Part shown: positions 1 to 5,848 of the stretch, one piece after another
Layout: the number at the start of each line of letters is the position of its first letter
How positions within the stretch are numbered: position 1 is the stretch's first letter
Assembly: GCA_958438185.1 (NCBI GenBank)
Contig: CAUBQU010000053.1
Span: forward strand, 1-7,633
Direction: 5' to 3'
DNA: 7,633 nt
Source of the DNA: an uncultured Oscillospiraceae bacterium
Lineage (GTDB): Bacteria > Bacillota > Clostridia > Oscillospirales > Oscillospiraceae
Translations under genes and position numbers: made by a program
The notes under the pieces: model-generated
The model's database searches: none
Told to the model about the DNA's origin: nothing
What the model saw: the letters and a program-made list of their open reading frames with translations, nothing else

Positions 1-19
1 CCGTTAGACCGCCCCAAAG

Positions 20-59
20 CAAAAAAAGTGCGGCGGAAGAGTTTGACGCTTCCGCCGCA
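20..59 (-). terminator. Rho-independent terminator, minus strand
   Basis: An 11-bp perfect stem is formed by 29-39 and 49-59 (TGCGGCGGAAG with CTTCCGCCGCA) around a 9-nt loop. Read on the minus strand it is followed at once by C and a run of seven T (21-28), the layout of an intrinsic terminator. No convincing minus-strand gene lies between it and the tRNA terminator at 227-260. It may be a second, fail-safe stop for tRNA read-through, or the end of an unrecognised short transcript. Confidence 0.75.
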
Positions 60-159
60 GAGAGAGGAAAGGAGGGCTTCTCCCCCGCCCGGGTCTTTGC
101 GTCTTCGTCATAGGTTCTTGGATTGGTTTGCGCCCCGCTGCCGCCCTTCGGCATTGTGA

Positions 160-226
160 CAAACACGCTACGAACACGATAGAAGCTGCAAACACGCCAA
201 AAACACGCCAAAAAGTTGCAAACGCA
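160..226. repeat. Cluster of short AAACACGC direct repeats
   Basis: The octamer AAACACGC occurs at 161-168, 190-197 and 201-208, with a variant AACACGA at 173-179 and a shortened CAAACGC at 219-225. AACACGCCAAA is an exact tandem pair at 191-201 and 202-212, an 11-bp period close to one helical turn. The flanks AGCTGCAAAC and AGTTGCAAAC are also related. The cluster lies just downstream of the tRNA-Thr 3' end. Spaced repeats beside a tRNA resemble arm-type recombinase binding sites, but no integrase is present in the window, so the function is unknown. Confidence 0.45.
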
Positions 227-260
227 AAGAAAACCGCTTGAAACGTCCTGTTTCAAGCGG
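227..260 (-). terminator. Terminator of tRNA-Thr
   Basis: An 11-bp perfect inverted repeat, CCGCTTGAAAC at 234-244 and GTTTCAAGCGG at 250-260, encloses a 5-nt loop. On the minus strand the stem is followed by TTTTCTTTG. It begins 8 nt after the encoded CCA of the tRNA, so it is the natural 3' end of the tRNA transcript. The T tract is interrupted, so termination may be incomplete, and a stronger hairpin lies at 20-59. Confidence 0.8.
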
Positions 261-268
261 CAAAACTA

Positions 269-344
<76 letters not shown>

Positions 345-383
345 ATCATTCCCCGCCGGTAAAACCACGCTTACAACGGCGGC

Positions 384-400
384 GCTGCATTTCATGCAGC
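384..400. other. Hairpin in the tRNA-Thr leader
   Basis: GCTGCAT (384-390) and ATGCAGC (394-400) form a perfect 7-bp stem with a 3-nt loop. In the minus direction it sits about 7 nt after the -10 box, so it would lie at or near the 5' end of the tRNA precursor. In the plus direction it is followed by TTTTATATT and looks like a weak terminator. It could protect the precursor 5' end or mark a processing site. That role is inference. Confidence 0.5.
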
Positions 401-406
401 TTTTAT

Positions 407-435
407 ATTATACGAATGATCTCGCAGTTTGTCAA
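407..435 (-). promoter_or_regulatory. Consensus sigma-70 promoter of tRNA-Thr
   Basis: On the minus strand a perfect -35 box TTGACA (435-430) is separated by 17 nt from a perfect -10 box TATAAT (412-407). All 12 consensus positions match and the spacing is optimal. The start site should fall near 400, giving a leader of roughly 55 nt before the mature tRNA. A promoter of this strength fits a stable-RNA gene in a vegetative sigma-A organism. Confidence 0.93.
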
Positions 436-534
436 GCATTTTCTCGAAAAAAATACGCGTTTCCTGCAACCTTCGCCCCTCCCGGGCGATCCCCCATCTC
501 CGGCAGCTTTTCCAGGCGGCGCGGCGGAAAAGGA

Positions 535-563
535 TTGCATTTTTCCCGGTTTTGTGGTATTAT
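535..563 (+). promoter_or_regulatory. Probable promoter of the marR operon
   Basis: A -10 box TATTAT (558-563, 5 of 6 matches) lies 17 nt after TTGCAT (535-540, which keeps the TTG of the -35 consensus). The region 541-590 is the only AT-rich stretch upstream of the MarR gene and precedes its AGGAGG. Transcription would start near 570. The MarR protein probably binds around here, but I see no clean palindromic operator. Confidence 0.5.
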
Positions 564-605
564 TTTATTAACACTATTAGCATTTTCGTCAGGAGGGCCC
601 CAGTC

Positions 606-1043
606 ATGGCAGAAACATCCCCGGCGCAGGAATTTCTGGCGCTGCAGCTGTGCTTTTCCCATCTGCCCGGCCTTGCGCCCCTGGCGGAAATGGCCCGGGG
701 CGAGAGCCTCGCGCTGCGCTACCTAGAAGACTGCGGCCCCGCCTGCCCGACGCAGCTGAGCCGCGCCATGCACGTCAGCACCGCGCGCATCGCGGCGCTG
801 GTGCGCCATCTGGAGGGCAAAGGCCTGGTCCTCCGGGCCCGGGAGCCCGGAGACGAGCGCAAAATTCGCATCACGCTGACCCCGGCAGGCCGCGCCCTCC
901 TCCAGGCCCGGGCCGCGCAGGCAGCCGCCTGCGCCCAGCAGCTCCTGGCAGTGCTGGAGCCGGACGAGCTGCAGCAATACCTGGCCCTGCAGCGCAAGCT
1001 GCTCGGCGCCGCCACCGAGATCACCCCTTCCCAAATAGTTTAA
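606..1043 (+). CDS. MarR-family transcriptional regulator
   Basis: A 145-residue winged helix-turn-helix DNA-binding protein, the usual length for MarR regulators, which normally act as homodimers whose ligand lowers operator affinity. The HTH covers about residues 48-71 (PTQLSRAMHVSTARIAALVRH). The wing covers 74-92 and has the family pattern GLVLRAREPGDERKIRITLT, with the conserved D-x-R-K at 83-86. The C-terminal helix (about 95-135) is the likely dimerisation segment, rich in Ala and Gln. The start at 606 is chosen because AGGAGG at 591-596 lies 9 nt upstream; the frame is open back to 429 but that part lacks family similarity. It is first in an operon with the DUF1538 protein and the PII-like protein, so it probably controls them and itself. 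The ligand is unknown. Confidence 0.9.
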   Translation: MAETSPAQEFLALQLCFSHLPGLAPLAEMARGESLALRYLEDCGPACPTQLSRAMHVSTARIAALVRHLEGKGLVLRAREPGDERKIRITLTPAGRALLQARAAQAAACAQQLLAVLEPDELQQYLALQRKLLGAATEITPSQIV

Positions 1044-1060
1044 AGCCCAAGCACGCAAAA

Positions 1061-1076
1061 AGGAGGTACGCCTATC
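1061..1076 (+). promoter_or_regulatory. Strong Shine-Dalgarno site spaced to an in-frame ATC
   Basis: AGGAGGT at 1061-1067 is an excellent ribosome binding site, but the first ATG of the DUF1538 frame is at 1107, 40 nt after it. No ATG, GTG or TTG occurs in between. The codon at normal spacing (7 nt) is ATC at 1074, which is in frame with the gene and not followed by a stop; it would add IKRRIQLETTN. The ATG at 1107 has only a weak GGAA (1094-1097) in front. Either the site works at a distance, or ATC starts translation. Confidence 0.55.
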
Positions 1077-1106
1077 AAACGACGCATACAACTGGAAACA
1101 ACAAAC

Positions 1107-2627
1107 ATGGAAGCCACCAAAACAGAGCTGGCGGAAAAAATCCGGGAGTCCGCGGTCTCCGTCCTGCCGATCCTGATCTTAGTCAGCCTGCTCTGCCTGT
1201 TTTTGACGCCCATGCAGCCGCAGCTGCTGCTGGCGTTTCTCATCGGCGCGCTGATGCTGATCCTCGGCATGGGCCTGTTCTCCCTAGGCGCGGAGCAATC
1301 CATGACGCCCATCGGCACAAAGATCGGCACCGCGCTGACTAAAACGAAAAACCTGCCCCTGATCCTCGGCGTCAGCTTTGTGCTGGGCTTTGCCATCACC
1401 GTGGCCGAGCCCGACCTGCAGGTCCTGGCGCAGACGGTCCCGCACATCAGCAGCACCGTCCTGCTTGTGACCGTCGGCATCGGCGTCGGCCTGTTTATGG
1501 CCCTGTGCATGTACCGGATCATCACCGGCGCAAATCTCCGCTGGCTGCTCCTGGGCTGCTACGCGCTGATCTTTCTCCTGGCCGCCTTCACGGACCCGGA
1601 TTTTCTCTGCATCGCCTTCGACTCCGGCGGCGTGACGACAGGCCCGATGACGGTCCCCTTCATCCTGGCCATGGGCATGGGCGTAGCCAATATCCGCAGC
1701 GATAACCGCGCCGAGGCGGATAGCTTCGGCCTGGTCGCCCTGTGCTCCATCGGCCCGATCCTTTCGGTCCTGCTGCTGGGCTTTTTCTACGACGGCGGCG
1801 AGGCCGTCGCAGAGCTCAGCCACACGAGCCTGCAGACGACGACGGCCATCGGCGGCGCATTTCTCGCTGCGCTCCCGGTCTATTTCAAGGAAATGGCCAT
1901 CGCCATGCTCCCCATCGTCGGCATTTTTCTGATCTTCCAGCTGGCGCTGCTGCGGCTGACCCGCCGCCGTCTGGTCAAGATCCTGATCGGTCTGCTCTAT
2001 ACCTACCTCGGTCTGATCTTGTTTCTGACCGGCGTCAACATCGGCTTCTCGACCCTGGGCGCGGAGCTGGGCGCCGCCCTGGGGCGCACGGCCCCACAGT
2101 GGCTTATCCCGCTGGCGATCATCCTGGGCTGGTTCATCATCTCTGCCGAGCCTGCCGTCAGCATCCTGGAAAAGCAGATCGAGACGGTCAGCGCCGGGGC
2201 CATCCCCGGCAAGGCGATCAAGCGCAGCCTCTCCATCGCCATTGCCATCGCCATGGGCCTTGCCATGCTGCGGGTCCTGACGGGGATCTCCATTTTATGG
2301 TTCGTCGTCCCCGGCTATGCCGCGGCGCTGGCGCTGTCCTTCTTCGTGCCGGATATTTACACGGCCATCGCCTTTGACTCCGGCGGCGTTGCCTCCGGCC
2401 CGATGACGGCGACGTTTATGCTCCAGCTGGTCATGGGGGCCAGCATCGCCCTGGGCGGCAATGTCCTGCGCGACACCTTCGGCGTCGTCGCTTTAGTAGC
2501 GATGATGCCGCTGCTGTCAATCCAGCTGGTCGGCTTCCTCTACGAGCGCAGAGCCAAGCGCACCGCCCGGGAAGCGCCGGTCTATGGCGACCTGGATATC
2601 ATCGAACTTTGGGAGGACGCCGGATGA
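1107..2627 (+). CDS. Two-half DUF1538 membrane protein, probable transporter
   Basis: A 506-residue polytopic membrane protein of the DUF1538 family, built of two homologous halves. IAFDSGGVTTGPMT (169-182) recurs as IAFDSGGVASGPMT (421-434). AITVAEPD (96-103) matches IISAEPA (344-350). DSFGLVAL (205-212) matches DTFGVVAL (456-463), and GLFSLGAEQ (56-64) matches GFSTLGAEL (313-321). Acidic D172/D424 and E101/E348, set among Gly and Ser in membrane segments, are candidate ion-binding residues. I recall that paired separate DUF1538 proteins (UmpA and UmpB) were reported as a Na+(Li+,K+)/H+ antiporter in a Halomonas; this gene would be the single-chain version, but the substrate here is inference. 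It follows the MarR gene by 63 nt, and its stop overlaps the next gene's ATG. The start is uncertain (see the ribosome site at 1061). Confidence 0.88.
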   Translation: MEATKTELAEKIRESAVSVLPILILVSLLCLFLTPMQPQLLLAFLIGALMLILGMGLFSLGAEQSMTPIGTKIGTALTKTKNLPLILGVSFVLGFAITVAEPDLQVLAQTVPHISSTVLLVTVGIGVGLFMALCMYRIITGANLRWLLLGCYALIFLLAAFTDPDFLCIAFDSGGVTTGPMTVPFILAMGMGVANIRSDNRAEADSFGLVALCSIGPILSVLLLGFFYDGGEAVAELSHTSLQTTTAIGGAFLAALPVYFKEMAIAMLPIVGIFLIFQLALLRLTRRRLVKILIGLLYTYLGLILFLTGVNIGFSTLGAELGAALGRTAPQWLIPLAIILGWFIISAEPAVSILEKQIETVSAGAIPGKAIKRSLSIAIAIAMGLAMLRVLTGISILWFVVPGYAAALALSFFVPDIYTAIAFDSGGVASGPMTATFMLQLVMGASIALGGNVLRDTFGVVALVAMMPLLSIQLVGFLYERRAKRTAREAPVYGDLDIIELWEDAG

Positions 2628-3289
2628 ATTACGTCATTTCCATCATCAACCCAGACGCGCTGCCGGTCCTGGCTGAGATTTGCCAGGCCCAGTCGCTGCC
2701 CCTGGCCGTGACGATGCACGGCCGCGGCACCGCGGTGCAGAGCATGCGCGAGCTGCTGGGCATCGAATCAGAGAAAAAACGCATTGTGATGACCATTGCC
2801 AGCCAGGAAAAAACCGCCGCATTCATCAAAGCGGCCCGGCGACAGCTGCACATCGGCGTCCCGGGGCATGGCATCGTGATCGCAGTCCCCATCAAAAGTA
2901 TCGGAGGAGGGAAAACCGTGGCCTATCTCAACGGCGGAAGCCCCGAAGCGCGCTACACGCCATCGCTGAATTATCGTTATGAGCTCATCATCGCCATCGC
3001 CAACGAGGGCAGCACCGACCTTGTCATGAACGCGGCCCGGGCAGCCGGGGCCCGGGGCGGCACCGTCCTCCACGGCAAGGGCACCGCGGAAAAAGACACG
3101 CAGAAGTTTTACAATATCTCCATCGCCGAGGAAAAGGAAGTCCTGCTCATCGTCGCCGGGGCGGAGCAAAAGGCCGCCATCATGCAGGCCATCTTAAAAA
3201 AAGCCGGTCCCGGGACCAAAGCCAGCGCCCTGGTCTTCTCCCTCCCCACGACCGAAGTCGCCGGCTTCGGCCTCTTCGAAGACGCTTGA
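2624..3289 (+). CDS. Tandem-duplicated PII-like regulatory protein
   Basis: A 221-residue soluble protein of the P-II (GlnB) superfamily, about twice the usual 110 residues because it holds two PII-like halves. VTMHGRGTA (29-37) aligns with TVLHGKGTA (147-155), an offset of 118. Each is followed by a beta strand (RIVMTIAS 53-60; EVLLIVAGA 172-180) and a helix. Loop sequences differ from classical GlnB: I see no recognisable uridylylated Tyr of a canonical T-loop, so it is probably not part of glutamine-synthetase control. PII-like proteins commonly bind adenine nucleotides and gate a neighbouring transporter. The ATG at 2624 overlaps the DUF1538 stop (ATGA), with GGGAGG 7 nt upstream, which implies translational coupling and a shared complex. 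The most likely job is to sense a small ligand and regulate the DUF1538 carrier; the ligand is unknown. A terminator follows at 3316. Confidence 0.85.
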   Translation: MNYVISIINPDALPVLAEICQAQSLPLAVTMHGRGTAVQSMRELLGIESEKKRIVMTIASQEKTAAFIKAARRQLHIGVPGHGIVIAVPIKSIGGGKTVAYLNGGSPEARYTPSLNYRYELIIAIANEGSTDLVMNAARAAGARGGTVLHGKGTAEKDTQKFYNISIAEEKEVLLIVAGAEQKAAIMQAILKKAGPGTKASALVFSLPTTEVAGFGLFEDA

Positions 3290-3315
3290 CGTCGCTGCAC
3301 TGCCAAAATAAAACC

Positions 3316-3355
3316 AAAGCCGCCGAGCTCCTAACGAGGAGCCCGGCGGCTTTTT
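3316..3355. terminator. Shared terminator between convergent operons
   Basis: A 17-position stem (3316-3332 with 3337-3353, one A-C mismatch) closes on the tetraloop AACG. On the plus strand it ends in TTTTT, a strong intrinsic terminator 26 nt after the PII-like gene. On the minus strand the same stem is followed by TTTGGTTTTATTTT, so it can also stop the surface-protein transcript that ends at 3380. Confidence 0.88.
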
Positions 3356-3379
3356 GCAATTACAATAAAACAGGCAATT

Positions 3380-5356
3380 TCACGGCGTTACCCGCGTCAC
3401 AAAGCGCTGGAGGATCGCCGCGACCTGAGCGCGGGTCGCATGCCCCGCCGGGTCCAGCAGCGCCGCGCCGCCGGTCTGCGTGCCGGAGATCAGCCCCGCC
3501 GCGTTGGCCCAAGCCATCGCCTCCCGGGCCCAGGCACTGACGCTGCCCGCGTCCGGAAATGTCTGCAGATCAGCCCGGGCGGCGGTATCATACCCCTTCC
3601 AGGCAGCGTAGCGATACAAGATCGCCGCCATCTGCTCCCGGGTGATCTTGCCCGCCGGGTCAAACCGGCCATGGCCGACCCCGGCGACGATTCCCTGGGC
3701 CGTCGCCCAACGCACCGCATCGGCATACCACGCGCCATCTGCAACATCGGCAAACGAAGCTGCCGCATCGCTTTCCGGCCGCCCATCCAGCCGCCACAGC
3801 ACCGCGACCAGCATCGCCCGGGTCATGCTGTCATCCGGGCTGAACGTCGTCGCAGACGTCCCGGCAAACAGCCCATGGGAGACCGCAAAATCAATGCCGC
3901 CGTGGGCCCAATTTCCCGGCGCGGGCATATCCGTAAAGCCGCGCCCCGGGCAGCTCGCCCCGCCGTCGCAGGCAGCCGCATCAAGCCGCGGCACCGTCTC
4001 CTCCCGGACCGCGCCGCAGCGGGTGCAGGTGTAACGGCGCAGCCCCACAGTCTCCGCCGTCGGCGGGACGACCAGCGCCGCCTGCCAATCATGCCCCAGC
4101 GCTTCTACATAAGCATCCTCGTACGTATCGCCGCAGACGCTGCAGACATGCGTTGTGACCCCCTGCGCCGTACACGTCGGCGCCGTCACCGTATCCTGAT
4201 AGCGGTGCCCCAGCGGTTCGATGCGCATTTCCTGCGCCGCGCCGCAGCGGGTGCAGGTCTCGGTCCTGACGCCCGGCGCGGTGCAGCCCGGCGCCTGGGT
4301 GACCTTTCCCTCGTCCCAGGCATGGCCCTGGGCGTTCGTATACTGGTCGCGGTAGCGATCGCCGCAGACGCTGCAGCGATGTTCCACATACCCCTGCGCC
4401 GTACAGGTCGGTGCGACCTGCGTCACGCTGTAGCGGTGGCCGCTGCGTTCGATCGTCTCTGTCCGCGTCCCACCGCAGCGGCTGCAGGTGTAGGTCCTGC
4501 TCCCGTCCTCCGTACAAGTCGGCTTGGTCGTTACCTTGCCCTCGTCCCATGCATGGTCCAGCGCGGCAACATAAGCATCTGTATACGACGCGCCGCAGGA
4601 CGCGCAGGTGTGCGTTGTATACCCCCGCGCCGTGCACGTCGGCGCTGTGACGGTATCACGATAGCTGTGCCCGGTCTTTAACAGGACCTGTTTCTTCCGC
4701 TCCCCGCAGCGGGTGCAGGTGTAGGTCTTGTTCCCGTTCTCCGTGCAGGTCGGCTTGACCGTTATCTTGCCCTCATCCCACGCGTGGTCCAGCGCGGCAA
4801 CATAAGTATCCGTATACGACGTGCCGCAGGACGCGCAGGTGTGCGTCGTATACCCCCGCGCCGTACACGTCGGCGCGGTGACCGTATCACGGTAGCTGTG
4901 CGCCGCCAGGCCCAATGTCACATCAAAATAGAACGTGCCGTATTGCGTCGTCTGCCAGGTATAGCGCGCCGTACCGGCTGCCTGGCAGGTGGACGGCGTG
5001 ATGACGCGGTAGAGATAATCGTCGGTGTTCAGCTTCGGCAGCGGGATCGACGTCGCCGCGTCGCAGCGGCTGCAGGTGCCTGCCAAAGCGCCCATCGCGG
5101 CAGCCGTCGGCGCAGAAGCGACCTGGTAGCGATAGCTGTGCCCCCGCGCCGGGGTCCTGGTATCCTGGTAGCTCGCGCCGCAGGCGCTGCAGGTATGCAG
5201 CGTGTAGCCCTGCCCCGTGCAAGTCGGGGCGACCACGGTCTCCTCGTAGCTGTGCGCCGTTTTGGCAAGCGAGAGGTCAACAAAAACCGTCCCGTACGCC
5301 GTTTCCTTCCAAGTGTAGCGCCCCACGCCCTCTGCCGCGCAGGAGGCAGCCCGCAC
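3380..5356 (-). CDS. C-terminal part: cysteine-pair repeats and three SLH domains
   Basis: The frame is open from 5425, directly after the TGA; the first usable start is GTG at 5356 (658 residues), but it has no Shine-Dalgarno site and no signal peptide, so independent translation would give a cytoplasmic fragment. It carries the rest of the repeat array and, in the last 186 residues (3383-3940), three SLH domains. The first begins GFTDMPAPGNW and contains TFSPDDSMTRAM. The second begins SFADVADGAWYADAV and contains RFDPAGKITREQ. The third begins FPDAGSVSAW and contains LDPAGHATRAQ. SLH triplets bind secondary cell-wall polymers and anchor S-layer and surface proteins. The TRAE-like motif is varied (TRAM, TREQ, TRAQ). 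This is almost certainly the tail of the upstream frame and not a separate gene. Confidence 0.75.
   Translation of the reverse strand: MRAASCAAEGVGRYTWKETAYGTVFVDLSLAKTAHSYEETVVAPTCTGQGYTLHTCSACGASYQDTRTPARGHSYRYQVASAPTAAAMGALAGTCSRCDAATSIPLPKLNTDDYLYRVITPSTCQAAGTARYTWQTTQYGTFYFDVTLGLAAHSYRDTVTAPTCTARGYTTHTCASCGTSYTDTYVAALDHAWDEGKITVKPTCTENGNKTYTCTRCGERKKQVLLKTGHSYRDTVTAPTCTARGYTTHTCASCGASYTDAYVAALDHAWDEGKVTTKPTCTEDGSRTYTCSRCGGTRTETIERSGHRYSVTQVAPTCTAQGYVEHRCSVCGDRYRDQYTNAQGHAWDEGKVTQAPGCTAPGVRTETCTRCGAAQEMRIEPLGHRYQDTVTAPTCTAQGVTTHVCSVCGDTYEDAYVEALGHDWQAALVVPPTAETVGLRRYTCTRCGAVREETVPRLDAAACDGGASCPGRGFTDMPAPGNWAHGGIDFAVSHGLFAGTSATTFSPDDSMTRAMLVAVLWRLDGRPESDAAASFADVADGAWYADAVRWATAQGIVAGVGHGRFDPAGKITREQMAAILYRYAAWKGYDTAARADLQTFPDAGSVSAWAREAMAWANAAGLISGTQTGGAALLDPAGHATRAQVAAILQRFVTRVTP
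3977..4900 (-). repeat. Four tandem 77-residue Cys-x-x-Cys units
   Basis: Four contiguous 231-bp units occupy 4900-4670, 4669-4439, 4438-4208 and 4207-3977. Each begins H-S/R-Y and carries two submodules: APTCTAxG...CxxCG (38 residues) and DEGK...PTCTE...TCxRCG (39 residues). The first two units are nearly identical in DNA, differing mainly at third positions; the last is degenerate in its second half, having lost the TC of that submodule. Each full unit has six Cys. Cys-x-x-Cys pairs suggest metal binding or disulfides, unproven. Confidence 0.88.
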
Positions 5357-5848
5357 CTCGCGGTAAGTATACCCTGCGGTATCCAGCTTCGGCAGCGGGA
5401 CTGTTTTCTCCGCCGCGCAGCGCTGTCATACGCCGGTAAGGACGCCGCCGTCTGTCTGCGTCGGCTGGGTCGTGATCTGGAAGCGCCAGTCATGCCCCAG
5501 CGCCGGAGTATAAGCATCCTCGTATGTATCGCCGCAGGCGCTGCAGACGTGTGTCGTGACCCCCTGCGCTGTACACGTCGGGGCCGTCACCGTATCACGG
5601 TAACGGTGCGCCGCCCGGGGAAGGACCGTGTCAAAGTGGAAGGTCCCATAGTCCGTGACCTTCCAGGTATACCGCCCCGTCCCCGTGGCCGTGCAGGTCG
5701 CCGCCTGCACCACATCATAGTCATACTCAGCCAGACCCAGCGGCGGCAGCGGAATCTCGCGCTCCGCACCGCACAGCTGGCAGACACCAAGCAGCGCCCC
5801 CGCCTGCGCATCCGTCGGCTGGAGCGCGACCGTACATTGCAAACTGTG
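4901..5848 (-). repeat. One partial and two full 118-residue Cys-x-x-Cys units
   Basis: Two 354-bp units (5608-5255 and 5254-4901) are preceded by an 80-residue partial unit (5848-5609) that matches residues 39-118 of a full unit without gaps. A full unit holds the same 38-residue APTCTxxG...CSACG submodule as the 77-residue units, followed by an 80-residue submodule with C-x-x-C, IPLP or VPLP, a lone Cys and GRYTW or ARYTW. The TGA at 5426-5428 falls in the second of the three 80-residue submodules. Confidence 0.87.
5426..5428 (-). other. In-frame TGA at a conserved cysteine position
   Basis: In the three ungapped 80-residue submodules, position 23 reads Cys in LLGVCQLCGAE, stop in LTGV-TGA-QRCAAE, and Cys in LAGTCSRCDAA. 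TGC or TGT to TGA is one base change. The flanking codons on both sides keep the repeat pattern, which rules out a frameshift. Confidence 0.92.

Noticed and set aside
4..195. 63-codon minus-strand frame downstream of the tRNA
   Set aside because: It runs through the terminator hairpin at 29-59, is low-complexity and basic, and has no ribosome site.
429..605. Longer start for the MarR gene at 429
   Set aside because: The extension overlaps both promoters and the AGGAGG site, and its residues do not resemble the family; ATG 606 is well spaced from the ribosome site.
5380..5440. Frameshift as the cause of the split surface-protein gene
   Set aside because: Both parts are in the same phase and the repeat alignment is gapless across the stop; only a base substitution is needed.
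3977..5848. CRISPR or intergenic satellite interpretation of the periodic repeats
   Set aside because: The periods are whole codon numbers (77 and 118), variation is mostly at third positions, and the repeats sit inside a reading frame.
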